Shown here: piece by piece, positions 41,864 through 53,241 of the stretch
Numbering within the stretch: the first letter of the stretch is position 1
Layout: each line of letters begins with the position of its first letter
Assembly (NCBI RefSeq): GCF_027923225.1
Contig: NZ_BSDI01000019.1
Coordinates: 153,600-217,599, forward strand
Direction of reading: 5' to 3'
DNA from: Phytohabitans aurantiacus
GTDB taxonomy: Bacteria > Actinomycetota > Actinomycetes > Mycobacteriales > Micromonosporaceae
Length of the DNA stretch: 64,000 nt
The notes under the pieces: model-generated
Database searches by the model: none
What the model was told of the DNA's origin: nothing
The model's input: the letters and a program-made list of their open reading frames with translations, nothing else
Made by a program: the position numbers and the translations under genes

Positions 41864-43327
41864 ATGGACAAAGAGGTCGTAGAGGTCGTAAAGGCGGAAC
41901 CACGGACCGAGTCGCACGACCCGGACTACCCCGATGCTCTCCTCGCCTTCATGAAGACCGGCTGGCGCGACGACTCGATTGACGTCCAGCCCCGCTCCGA
42001 AGCCGCCAACCACGCCCGCCGCCGCGCCGCGGTCTCCGCCGCGTTCCCCGGCGAGACGCTGGTGATCCCGACCGGCCCGGAGAAGGTCCGCGCCAACGAC
42101 ACCGGATACCACTTCCGGCCCGGCAGCGACTTCGTGTACCTGACCGGCGACCACGAGTCCGGCAGCGTGCTGCTCCTGCACCCCGACGGCGACGCTGTCC
42201 TCTACACCCGGCACCGCGCGTCCCGAGAGTCCGACGAGTTCTTCCGCAGCCGCGACGGCGAGCTGTGGGTCGGCCGCCGCCCCACGCTCGCCGAGAAGTC
42301 CACCGAGCTGGGCCTGCGCACGGCGTCCCTGACCGATCTGCCCGCCGCCCTCGCCGCCTGCGCGCCCGCACGCACCCGCGTCCTGCGCGGCCTCGACCCG
42401 GCCGTCGACGCCGCCGTCCACCCGTACGACGCCGACGAGGCCGGCGCCCGCGACCGCGGGCTCGCCGAGGTCATCTCCGAGCTGAAGCTCGTCAAGGACG
42501 AATGGGAGCTCGCCCAGCTCCAGGACGCGATCGACGCGACGGTACGCGGATTCGAAGACGTGGCCCGCATCCTGCCCGCCGACCGGAGCGTCCCGGAGCG
42601 GCTGCTGGAAGGCGTCTTCGGGCTGCGCGCCCGGTACGAGGGCAACGACGTCGGATACAACTCGATCGTCGGCGGCGGCGCCAACGCGACAGTGCTGCAC
42701 TGGGTGCGCAACACCGGCGCCACCCGCCCCGGCGAGTTGCTGCTCATGGACATGGGTGTGGAGAATCGGCACCTCTACACCGCCGACGTGACCCGCACCG
42801 TGCCCGTCTCCGGCGCGTTCAGCCCGCTGCAGAAGCAGGTCTACGACATCGTGTACGCCTCGCAGCAGGCCGGCATCGACGTCATCAAGCCGGGCGTGAG
42901 GTTCCGCGAGGTGCACCAGACGTGCATGCGCGTGCTCGCGGAGGGCCTCGCCGACCTGGGCGTGCTGCCGGTCAGCGTCGACGAGGCGCTCGACAAGGAG
43001 TCGACGGTGTACCGCCGGTGGACCCTGCACGGGTTCGGCCACATGCTCGGCATCGACGTGCACGACTGCGCGAAGGCCCGCAAGGAGAAGTACCGCGACG
43101 GCGAACTGGACGAGGGTTACGTGCTCACCGTCGAGCCCGGCCTGTACTTCCAGCCCGACGACGACCTGGTGCCGGCCGAGCTGCGCGGCATCGGCGTCCG
43201 CATCGAAGACGACGTGCTGGTGACGGCGGCGGGCGCGGTGCTCCTGTCGGCCGGCCTCCCCCGGCAGGCGTCCGAGGTGGAGGCATGGCTGGCCGCCCAG
43301 CGCGAGGCCGGCCCCCGCCTCCCCTAA
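41864..43327 (+). CDS. pepP: Xaa-Pro aminopeptidase (PepP, M24B)
   Basis: 487 residues from the ATG at 41864. An N-terminal creatinase-type domain (to about 210) precedes the pita-bread domain with metal ligands in LLMDMGVENRHLYTADVTRT (two Asp), HGFGHMLGIDVHD, TVEPGLYF and VRIEDDVLV. It removes N-terminal residues before proline, using Mn2+ or similar. A small direct repeat GAGGTCGTAGAGGTCGT encodes the EVVEVV start. Confidence 0.92.
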   Translation: MDKEVVEVVKAEPRTESHDPDYPDALLAFMKTGWRDDSIDVQPRSEAANHARRRAAVSAAFPGETLVIPTGPEKVRANDTGYHFRPGSDFVYLTGDHESGSVLLLHPDGDAVLYTRHRASRESDEFFRSRDGELWVGRRPTLAEKSTELGLRTASLTDLPAALAACAPARTRVLRGLDPAVDAAVHPYDADEAGARDRGLAEVISELKLVKDEWELAQLQDAIDATVRGFEDVARILPADRSVPERLLEGVFGLRARYEGNDVGYNSIVGGGANATVLHWVRNTGATRPGELLLMDMGVENRHLYTADVTRTVPVSGAFSPLQKQVYDIVYASQQAGIDVIKPGVRFREVHQTCMRVLAEGLADLGVLPVSVDEALDKESTVYRRWTLHGFGHMLGIDVHDCAKARKEKYRDGELDEGYVLTVEPGLYFQPDDDLVPAELRGIGVRIEDDVLVTAAGAVLLSAGLPRQASEVEAWLAAQREAGPRLP

Positions 43328-43461
43328 TCGCCCACCCGCTCCCTCCTTCGCTTCCCCCGCCGCGTGCGCGGCGGCCGGCCGCGCCGCCCTGCGCCACGGC
43401 GCCGCGGCCCTCGCCACGGCGCCGCGGCCCTCGCCGCGCCGCACGCGGCCCTCGCCGCGCC
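43328..43461. other. GC-rich spacer before R1 copy E
   Basis: Dense CGCCGC and CACGGCGCCGCGGCCCTCGC units, the latter duplicated in tandem (about 43396-43437). No gene, hairpin with U-tract or promoter could be supported. The rest of the 609-bp gap to 43936 is occupied by R1 copies E and F and R2 copies 2 and 3. Confidence 0.55.
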
Positions 43462-43538
43462 GATCAAGGGCAAACGCACGTGGTTCGATCGCATTTCCGC
43501 GTGCATTCGCCCTTGATCCACGCACATGGCCTTGATCG
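43462..43538 (+). repeat. R1 repeat copy E (77 bp, complete)
   Basis: Arms 43462-43480 and 43500-43518, core TGGTTCGATCGCATTTCCG, tail 43519-43538. It is the left outer element of the nested mirror with copy F. Confidence 0.9.
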
Positions 43539-43555
43539 ACGAGGCTTGCGGCACG

Positions 43556-43640
43556 TTCAGCACCAGGACCGAGCTTTGAGCTACCGCGACGTCCGCCGCG
43601 CGCAAGACCGCAGCTCCCGCAGCGTCACCCACCGCGTTCC
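43556..43640 (+). repeat. R2 repeat copy 2
   Basis: Blocks AGGACCGAGCTTTGAGCTAC, CGCGACGTCCGCCGCGCGCA, AGACCGCAGCTCCCGCAG, TCACCC, in the same order as copy 1 at 18.7 kb. It faces copy 3. Confidence 0.78.
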
Positions 43641-43649
43641 ACGACCCAC

Positions 43650-43752
43650 CCGCGCGCGGTTGACTGTGCATCGCGGCCGGTGAGGCCGCGGGAGCAACGG
43701 CATGGAGCGCGGAGGACGTCGCGGCAGCTCAAGGCCCAATCTTGACCCAAAA
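43650..43752 (-). repeat. R2 repeat copy 3 (reverse)
   Basis: On the plus strand it reads GGTGAGGCCGCGGGAGCAAC, then GACGTCGCGGCAGCTCAAGG, then CCCAATCTTGAC, the reverse of copies 1 and 2. It also shares the CGCGCGGTTG-type flank with copy 4 at 49.9 kb. Confidence 0.75.
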
Positions 43753-43808
43753 TCCTCATTGACCGCCGAGTGAGGCGCGGCGCTACCATCGACGGCCGAT
43801 CCAAACGC

Positions 43809-43885
43809 CGATCAAGGGCATCTGCATGGATCAAGGGCGTATGCACGCGGAAATGAGATCCAAGCGCGTGCACTCGCCCTTGATC
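43809..43885 (-). repeat. R1 repeat copy F (77 bp, complete, reverse)
   Basis: Tail 43809-43828, arm 43829-43847, core 43848-43866, arm 43867-43885. It is the right outer element of the nested mirror with copy E. Confidence 0.9.
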
Positions 43886-43936
43886 GGCGCGCGGGGTGTG
43901 GCGGCGGCCTCGGGATCGGGCACCCTGCGGAACTGT

Positions 43937-46900
43937 CTACCGGAAGACCGCAACCGTTCGCGCGGGCACGGTGAAGGTGCCGGTCGCGGCCGTGAAGGTC
44001 GACGTCCGAGCGACGGGGTCGGCCGACTCGCGGAGGACGGGGTGCAGCGCGAGCGCGGCGCCGCGCAGCGCCGGCACCGTCTGGGTCGCCGCCTGCGGCG
44101 TCGCGTTGAAGACAACCACCTGGTCACCCAGGCGCATCGTGAGGACGCCGGGCGTCTCGTCGGGGCCGGAGAGCGGGAACGACAGGTGGCGCTGCACCTC
44201 GGCCGCCGTCGCGAGGGAGAAGAGCGGCGACGACGCGCGGATGCGCAGCATTTCCTGGTACCGGGCGGTGGCGAGCGCGATCGCCGCGCAGTCCGGCACC
44301 AGCGCTGGGTCGGCGAGCAGCGGCCGGGCGTACGTCCACTTTGACTGGTTGTCGGCAGCGGGTGGGAGCCCGGCACCGAACCCGTTGCCATCGGCGCAGT
44401 TCCAACGGATCTGGTTGAACCAGTCGCCGGAGTTGAACGAGTTGCGGTCGAGCGACTTGGAGCGCAGCCGATCCGAGCCGGCCGTCACGAAGCCGATTCC
44501 CTGTCCAAGTACCACAGTGGACAGCGCGAGCACCTGCATCCGCGCGCGGTCGGCGGCGGAGGTGCCCGGCGGCAGCTTGTACGCCAGGGCGTCGTACAGG
44601 ATCTCGTTGTCGTGCGCGTCGACGTAAGTGACCGATTCGCCCGGCGCCGCCGTGTATCCGGCGGGCGAGCCGTTGTAGGAGACATCCGCCCCGGTCACGG
44701 TCCGGCCCGACGAGTCGATGAAACGATACCCGGCCAGGTTGCCGGCGAGCCCCACCCTGATGAGGTCGTGCTGGTGCAGCAGGCGCTCGCGCTGCTCGGA
44801 AGGCGAGCCGTTGACCGGGTCGCCGTTGGGGTCGCTGTAGAGCCCGGACGCGAAGCCCTGCACCCGCGGGTTGGCGTCGAACGGGCCACCGCCGCGCACC
44901 GCGTCACGCAGCCGGTCGTTGAACGTGCCGACGCCGGTGCCGGCCATGTTGGCCTGGGTCGCCTGTGTGAACCGGGCACCCCCGGCCACCTCACCGAAGT
45001 CCCAACCCTCGCCGTACAGCAGGATCGCCTTGCCGTCGACGCCATCCCGGGCCACGGTCAATGCGTCGAGGGCGCGGCGTACGGCCAGGATGTTGTCGCG
45101 TGGATGGTGGCCCATCAGGTCGAACCGGAAACCGTCCACCTTGTACTGCCGGGCCCAGGTCACCACGGAGTCGACCACGAGCCTGCCCATCATCGCGTGT
45201 TCCGGGGCGGTGTTGGCGCAGCACGTCGAGTTGGCGACCGAGCCGTCGGGCAGGAGCCGGTGGTAGTACCCGGGGACGATCTGGTCCAGCACCGACTTCG
45301 GGTCGGCGCCCGACGCCGATGTGTGGTTGTAGACCACATCCATGACCACACGCAGTCCGGCGCCGTTGAGCCCGGCGACCATCGATCGAAACTCGCGCGT
45401 GCGCGCGGCCGGGTCGACGGCGTACCCGCCTTCGGGCACGGTGTAGTGCAGCGGGTCGTACCCCCAGTTGTAGCCATCGCGGTCGGCCACCTCGGCGACG
45501 CACGCCTGCTGCTTGTCGGAGTCGGGCGGCAGCGCGGCCAGGTCGCACGGCGGCACCGCCTGGTCGGCCCGGCGCTCGGGAATCGTGGCGAAGTCGAACG
45601 CGGGCAGCAGGTGCAGGTGCGTCACCCCAGCCGCCGCCAGGTTTCGCAGGTGCCGCATGCCCGCGCCGTCACCGGTGAAGGCGAGGTACGTGCCGCGCTG
45701 ATCCGCGGGCACGGAAGTGTCCGTGATGGAGAAGTCCCGGACGGACACCTCCTGGATATGGGTGCGCGTCGGCGGGACCGCGGCCGGTTTGCGCAGGCGG
45801 TCCCAATTGGACGGCGCGAGCACCGGGTCGGAAAGGTCGGCCACGAGGCTGTGCGTCGAGTCAGCGGCGAGCGCCACCGAGTACGGGTCGGTGACGGAGG
45901 CGGTGCGGATCGACTGGGTGGCGGGCTGCCACGCCGTCACCCGGTACCGGTAGTACTTGCCCCGCCAGGCGCCACTGGCCGACCACACGCCGGTGCGGTC
46001 GTCGCGGCGCATGTCGACCACGCGCGGTTGCGCGGCAGGCGTGTCGAAGAGCTCGAGCGCGACGTCCTGGGCGGTGGGCGCCCAGACGGCCAGCCGGGCG
46101 CGCTTGCCCTGGAACGTGGGCCCCAGCGGCGTCGCCGTCGCGCCGGGATACAGGTCGTCGAGCACTCCCGGGATCTGTACGCCGGTGACGGCGAGCAGGG
46201 TGCCCTCGTGGTCCCGCTCGGTCACGACCAACTGCCCGCGCAACGCGTCCTTGAAAGAGGCACGCGACACCGCGAACGATTTGTGGTCCCACAGGTGCGG
46301 GAAGCGCTGCCGCTGCGCCTCGGTCAGCCCGTTGCGCCGCGCGGTCAACGGTATCTCCGTAAAGGAACCCCGCAGCGATCCGTCTACGATAGACAGTCCA
46401 CCTTGGGGCGCCACCACGAGGTCGTAGCGCTTGCCGTCGGTGGGCCCGGTCTGCCAGGCCACCGTGGACCTGTCGATCCAGTGTGCCCGCGACTTCGTCA
46501 GGTCGAGGTCGTGTCCGGCGCTCACCGGCACCGGCAGCAGGCGCGACGGCGTACCGGCCAGCAGCCACGCCTCTCGCCCGGCCGTGGCGAAGTCGAGCCG
46601 CTGGTCGTCGGGCAGATCCTTCTCATCTCCCTTGTGGAGGATGTAACTGAGACCGGTGGCGCCGGCCGCGAGCGGCACCCGGAACGTGGCGCCGAAGGCG
46701 TCGCGGGCCACGGGTGCGAGCGGCGCTGACCACTCGGTCGGGCTTGCCGCGCCGTCCCACACGTGCAGGCCCCACCCGTCATAGTCGCCGTTGGCTCGGC
46801 GGTAGTGCAGCAGCGCCACGCCGTCCTCGACGGGCGGCTTGTCGTGCTCCGTGGCCACCGCGGGGTCGCCCTGCTTCAGCCACACCTCGCCGTGCCGGGT

Positions 46901-49216
46901 GACATCGACGAACCGGTCGGCGGCGACGTCCTTCTCCCCCGCCGAATTGACGACGAGGAAGCCGACGTTCTTCGCGCCCGGCTTGAGCTTCACCCACGCG
47001 AACCGCCCGTACTCGTCCTCGCCCGCGAACGGCTGACCGATGGGCCAGTCAGTTTGCCAGGACGGGTCGATGTCGCCCCACGCGTACAGGCCCCAGTCGT
47101 CGTACCCGCCAGCGGGGCGCTGGTAGTGCACGACCAGCCAGTCGCGACTGACGCCCTGCGGCGGCGTCGCGACGGTGGCCGTCGACGTCACGGTCTTCGT
47201 CCTTCCCTTGGCGTCCCGCACGGTGGCCCGGTATTCCAGTGTCGCCCCAGCGGGCAGACCGGTCAGGTCGTGATAGGCCCGGTACGGCGCCCGGCCCACG
47301 GTGCCGAGCGCATTCCACTTCCCATCGTCCACGCGCGCGGCGAACGACACCTGGGCGAGCGGGTCGCCGGTGACCTCGGCCACCACCTCGGCACGGCCGG
47401 CGGTCGGGCCGCTCGGCGAGGTCAGCTGGACCGTCGGCGCGGCCCCCACGGCGAGCGGCGCGCCCGCGCGGAAGGCGACCGCCGACAGCGGCGGCACCGT
47501 CACCGTCACACGGTCGCCGACAGTGGCACTGCCATCCCCGTACACCTTGTGGAACGAACTGGACCACGTGTCGAGGGTGACGGTCCGCGCGGTGCTGGCG
47601 TTGTTGACGGCGACGAGGTATTCGACCCGCTCGCGCGGGTCGATGCGGGAAAACGCGAACACGCCCGGTCCGTCGTCCGCGTGGCGCGTGACCTGGATGC
47701 CGTCGCGCAGCGCCGGGTGGGCGCGGCGCAGCGCGCCCAGTGCGGCGATGCTCGTGTACAGCGGATGTGCGGTGTCGTACTGGTCGCTCGCATGTGTACG
47801 GTCGGTGCCGAGCAGGTCGTCGTCGAGGTAGTCGCCCGTCTTCGACGCGAACATGTCCTGCCGCGCGTCCTTGTCGCCGCCCGGTCCGGTGAAGCCCTGC
47901 TCGTCTCCTGAGTAGACAACCGGCTGGCCGCGCGTGAGGAACATCAGCTCGTGCGCTAGCACATCACGCCGCAGATGCGTCGCGGGATCGGTGCCGCCTC
48001 CGGCGATGAACGAGCCGATGCGGCCCATGTCATGGTTGCCGAGGAAGGTGGGCGAGCGTCCGGCGTCGGTGCCGGGCGCGGTGTAGAGGTCGTCGGCGGC
48101 GTACAGGTCGGCGAGGGCTCGTGCGGAACCGCCGGTCGCCACGTAGTCGCGGGCCGCTTGCTGGAACGGGAAGTCCAATGTGGCGGGTAGCTCGCCCTGG
48201 CGCACGTAGGTGGAGGTGAAGGCTGGATCGGCGCTGTAGACCTCGCCGAACATGAAGAAGTCCTTGGGGGCGGCCGCCTTGATGCCGCGGCTGAACTGGG
48301 GCCAGAAGTCCATGTTGACGTGCTTGGCGGTGTCGATGCGGAACCCGTCGACACCGGTCGAGGTGACCCAGTCGGCGTAAATCCTCGTCATCCCCTCGAC
48401 CACCTCGGGCCGCTCGGTCCACAGGTCATCGAGGCCGAAGAAGTCGCCGTACTCGCTGTTCTCCCCGGAAAACGTCGAGTCCCCCCGGTTGTGGTACATC
48501 GCGGGGTCGTTGAGCCACGCTGGCTTCTTGACTGACGCGTCAGCCAGTGTCGGAAAGACGGGCGTGTACGGGCCGCTCGACGCGTTCACCGCTGGAAACG
48601 CGCGCGTGCCGTCCGCGTAGTTGCGGTCTTCGAACGCCCGCCCTTGCGTGTCGCGATACGGCTCGGTCGCCTTGTCCACATAGGAATACTGATTCTCGGC
48701 ATAGCGGATCACGTCGGCGGTGTGGTTGGTGATGATGTCCAGGTACACCTTGATGCCCCGGCCGTGCGCCTTGCGGACGAGTTCGCGCAGGTCGGCCTTC
48801 GTGCCGAAGTGCGGGTCGAGGTCGGTGAAATCGGTGATCCAGTACCCGTGGTAGCCGGCCGAGACGTCGGCGCCACTGCCCTGCACGGGGCGGTTCTTGA
48901 AGACGGGTGCCATCCAGATGGCGGTGGTGCCGAGGCCCTGGATGTAGTCCAGCTTGTCGATCAGTCCACGTAGGTCACCGCCGTGGTAGAACCCTTTGTC
49001 CGCCGGGTCGTAGCCAGTGCTGAGGCGGTCGCCGGCGAGGCCGCCGCGATCGTTGCGCGAATCGCCGTTGGCGAAGCGATCCGGGAGTACAAAGTAGAAC
49101 TGCTCGGCGCGCGTAGCCGGCGCCTGCGGCACGGCCGCCGCGGCCGCAGCGGGGGTTGCGACTGGGAGTGGGAGGAGGACGAGAGCGAGGGCGGCAGCGA
49201 GGGCGCGCGGCTTCAT
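43937..49216 (-). CDS. pulA: secreted bifunctional alpha-amylase/pullulanase
   Basis: 1759 residues. After the signal peptide (about 1-28) comes a first GH13 domain with catalytic Asp295 (GFRIDTAKH), Glu325 (FMFGEVYS) and Asp396 (FLGNHDMG). Two pullulanase-type starch-binding modules follow (WLVVHYQRPAGGYDDWGLYA and ALLHYRRANGDYDGWGLHVW). The second, pullulanase-type GH13 has DVVYNHTSASG, nucleophile near 1366 in FRFDLMGHH, Glu near 1402 in YGEGWDFGE and Asp near 1535 in AHDNE. It cleaves alpha-1,4 and alpha-1,6 bonds of starch and pullulan outside the cell. A 29-bp palindrome upstream (49249-49277) suggests maltose-type repression. Such fusions are typical of large actinomycetes. Confidence 0.94.
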   Translation of the reverse strand: MKPRALAAALALVLLPLPVATPAAAAAAVPQAPATRAEQFYFVLPDRFANGDSRNDRGGLAGDRLSTGYDPADKGFYHGGDLRGLIDKLDYIQGLGTTAIWMAPVFKNRPVQGSGADVSAGYHGYWITDFTDLDPHFGTKADLRELVRKAHGRGIKVYLDIITNHTADVIRYAENQYSYVDKATEPYRDTQGRAFEDRNYADGTRAFPAVNASSGPYTPVFPTLADASVKKPAWLNDPAMYHNRGDSTFSGENSEYGDFFGLDDLWTERPEVVEGMTRIYADWVTSTGVDGFRIDTAKHVNMDFWPQFSRGIKAAAPKDFFMFGEVYSADPAFTSTYVRQGELPATLDFPFQQAARDYVATGGSARALADLYAADDLYTAPGTDAGRSPTFLGNHDMGRIGSFIAGGGTDPATHLRRDVLAHELMFLTRGQPVVYSGDEQGFTGPGGDKDARQDMFASKTGDYLDDDLLGTDRTHASDQYDTAHPLYTSIAALGALRRAHPALRDGIQVTRHADDGPGVFAFSRIDPRERVEYLVAVNNASTARTVTLDTWSSSFHKVYGDGSATVGDRVTVTVPPLSAVAFRAGAPLAVGAAPTVQLTSPSGPTAGRAEVVAEVTGDPLAQVSFAARVDDGKWNALGTVGRAPYRAYHDLTGLPAGATLEYRATVRDAKGRTKTVTSTATVATPPQGVSRDWLVVHYQRPAGGYDDWGLYAWGDIDPSWQTDWPIGQPFAGEDEYGRFAWVKLKPGAKNVGFLVVNSAGEKDVAADRFVDVTRHGEVWLKQGDPAVATEHDKPPVEDGVALLHYRRANGDYDGWGLHVWDGAASPTEWSAPLAPVARDAFGATFRVPLAAGATGLSYILHKGDEKDLPDDQRLDFATAGREAWLLAGTPSRLLPVPVSAGHDLDLTKSRAHWIDRSTVAWQTGPTDGKRYDLVVAPQGGLSIVDGSLRGSFTEIPLTARRNGLTEAQRQRFPHLWDHKSFAVSRASFKDALRGQLVVTERDHEGTLLAVTGVQIPGVLDDLYPGATATPLGPTFQGKRARLAVWAPTAQDVALELFDTPAAQPRVVDMRRDDRTGVWSASGAWRGKYYRYRVTAWQPATQSIRTASVTDPYSVALAADSTHSLVADLSDPVLAPSNWDRLRKPAAVPPTRTHIQEVSVRDFSITDTSVPADQRGTYLAFTGDGAGMRHLRNLAAAGVTHLHLLPAFDFATIPERRADQAVPPCDLAALPPDSDKQQACVAEVADRDGYNWGYDPLHYTVPEGGYAVDPAARTREFRSMVAGLNGAGLRVVMDVVYNHTSASGADPKSVLDQIVPGYYHRLLPDGSVANSTCCANTAPEHAMMGRLVVDSVVTWARQYKVDGFRFDLMGHHPRDNILAVRRALDALTVARDGVDGKAILLYGEGWDFGEVAGGARFTQATQANMAGTGVGTFNDRLRDAVRGGGPFDANPRVQGFASGLYSDPNGDPVNGSPSEQRERLLHQHDLIRVGLAGNLAGYRFIDSSGRTVTGADVSYNGSPAGYTAAPGESVTYVDAHDNEILYDALAYKLPPGTSAADRARMQVLALSTVVLGQGIGFVTAGSDRLRSKSLDRNSFNSGDWFNQIRWNCADGNGFGAGLPPAADNQSKWTYARPLLADPALVPDCAAIALATARYQEMLRIRASSPLFSLATAAEVQRHLSFPLSGPDETPGVLTMRLGDQVVVFNATPQAATQTVPALRGAALALHPVLRESADPVARTSTFTAATGTFTVPARTVAVFR

Positions 49217-49248
49217 CGACGGTCTCCGTTCGTGGGTGACCGCACGCT

Positions 49249-49277
49249 AACTCTTGCAGAAAGATTCTGCAAGAGTT
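49249..49277. promoter_or_regulatory. MalR-like operator upstream of the pullulanase gene
   Basis: Perfect 13-base arms AACTCTTGCAGAA (49249-49261) and its complement (49265-49277) around AGA. The CTTGCAG/CTGCAAG core resembles LacI-family maltose regulator sites described before actinomycete amylase genes. It is 33 bp upstream of the pullulanase ATG and just past the stop of the NTF2-like gene. The regulator is not in the window. Confidence 0.7.
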
Positions 49278-49282
49278 TGCAA

Positions 49283-49663
49283 TCAGCCCGGGATCACCGC
49301 GCAGATGAGAGGTCCGCGGTCCGCCATCCTGATCAGGTACCGGTACCGCTCGCCGGGCACCGCCCGCCCCTGACTGTCGAGGTACTCCCACTCGACCGCG
49401 ACCAGCGTCAACGCGCCCGTCAGCCGCTGCGTCTCCCGGATCTGCGCGTGCGCGGCGACCAACTCCCGCTCCTGGTACTCCGGCGACGCCCCGAGGAACG
49501 ACAACGCCACCGCAACAGGGGTATTGAAGGCGAAGCTGTAGTTGTCGGACACCACCACGCCCGGCATCGCGTAGCAGTTCGCGATACCCGGCACGTCACC
49601 CGCAGTGAGCGCGGCGCCGTACTGATTGAAGAAGTCAGCGAGCGCGTCCAGTTCGGTCTTCAC
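49283..49663 (-). CDS. NTF2/SnoaL-like protein
   Basis: 126 residues from the GTG at 49663 (VKTELDALADFFNQYGAALT). The helix-then-sheet order with DVPGIANCYAMPGVVVSDN and VAVEWEYLDSQGRAV fits the NTF2-like cone fold. Such proteins are enzymes or binding proteins, and no catalytic residue can be assigned. It ends six bases before the pullulanase operator on the same strand, so read-through into the pullulanase gene is possible. Confidence 0.65.
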   Translation of the reverse strand: MKTELDALADFFNQYGAALTAGDVPGIANCYAMPGVVVSDNYSFAFNTPVAVALSFLGASPEYQERELVAAHAQIRETQRLTGALTLVAVEWEYLDSQGRAVPGERYRYLIRMADRGPLICAVIPG

Positions 49664-49736
49664 GCCGCAAAGATTTGCCGCCCGGAACCGCTCCCAAACC
49701 CTCCCCCGCACGGCGTGTCGCCCCGCCCGACGCGCC

Positions 49737-49813
49737 GATCAAGGGCGAACGCACGCGGTTCGATCTCAAAACCGCGTGCGTACGGCCTTGATCCACGCAC
49801 ATGCCCTTGATCG
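49737..49813 (+). repeat. R1 repeat copy G (77 bp, complete)
   Basis: Arms 49737-49755 and 49775-49793, core CGGTTCGATCTCAAAACCG, tail 49794-49813. A CACGGCGTGTCGCC block precedes it, as in copies B and C. It lies in the 501-bp divergent gap between the NTF2-like gene and acnA. Confidence 0.9.
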
Positions 49814-49878
49814 ACGAGCCCGCACCGCCGACGCCGCACCGCCAGCCGCGCACGGACCGCCGAGGCCCGCACAGCACC

Positions 49879-49986
49879 CACGCCCGCGGTTGTGTAAACG
49901 CGGAGGGTGAGGCCGCGGGAGCAACGGGCATCGACCGCGACGGGCATCGCGGTAGCTCAAAGCCCGGTCCTGAACTTGATCCTGAA
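49879..49986 (-). repeat. R2 repeat copy 4 (reverse)
   Basis: GGGTGAGGCCGCGGGAGCAA, then CATCGCGGTAGCTCAAAGCC, then CGGTCCTGAACTTGATCCTG, on the plus strand; the reverse complement matches copies 1 and 2. The segment between R1 copy G and this copy (49814-49878) holds no recognisable feature. Confidence 0.75.
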
Positions 49987-50003
49987 AGAGGTCTCTAGAG
50001 ATT

Positions 50004-50033
50004 TCGAGCTACCGCGACGTCGCCGACGCCGCG
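50004..50033 (+). repeat. R2 repeat copy 5 (fragment)
   Basis: CGAGCTACCGCGACGTCGCC matches the start of R2 copies 1 and 2; the rest is lost. It faces copy 4 across about 18 bp. Confidence 0.6.
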
Positions 50034-50067
50034 CCGGCCGCGATGGCGAGTTGCGCCGAGTAGCAAG

Positions 50068-50080
50068 ACGGACGTACGGT
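50068..50080. promoter_or_regulatory. candidate AcnR operator upstream of acnA
   Basis: ACGGACGTACGGT, ten of twelve bases identical to the perfect palindrome CCGTACGTACGG located upstream of the AcnR-like gene (60011-60022). It lies about 85 bp before the acnA start. Confidence 0.4.
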
Positions 50081-50164
50081 TTGGACGTAAGCCTGACCTC
50101 ACCCGGCGTCGCTACGTCGGGTGCGAAAGACTGTCGGCGGGACATCGGCGGGAAGGAGTGCGAC

Positions 50165-52942
<2,778 letters not shown>

Positions 52943-52966
52943 CAAAGCCCGCACGGACCGCGCGGC

Positions 52967-53003
52967 GCGTCCGCGCCGCGGCGCGGCGCCGCCCCGCGGA
53001 CGC
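52967..53003 (+). terminator. possible acnA terminator
   Basis: GCGTCCGC (52967-52974) pairs with GCGGACGC (52996-53003) over a very GC-rich loop, about 25 bp after the acnA stop. There is no U-tract. Confidence 0.35.
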
Positions 53004-53023
53004 TGGCGCGACCCCTTCTTCGC

Positions 53024-53099
53024 GATCAAGGGCGAATGCACGTGGAAAGAGATCCACTCACGTGCATTCGCCCTTGATCCGCACAAAAGCCCTTGATCG
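53024..53099 (+). repeat. R1 repeat copy H (76 bp, core inverted)
   Basis: Arms 53024-53042 and 53061-53079 and tail 53080-53099 are in forward order. The 18-base core TGGAAAGAGATCCACTCA is the reverse complement of the usual core (GGATCTCTTTCCA in family orientation). Confidence 0.85.
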
Positions 53100-53241
53100 A
53101 CCGACATGTCGCGCGCCCCGCCCCGCGCCCGCCGCGACATAGTCCTTGCGGCGGCAATTAACAGCCTGTCGAACGCTGTGTCTCGTATCAGTAACGATTC
53201 ATACTGACCTGCACGGACGGCCCTACCGCTGGAGGGGCGCC

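Noticed and set aside
43462..43885. The repeat array as an insertion sequence
   Set aside because: No open frame resembling a transposase and no target-site duplication could be found around it.
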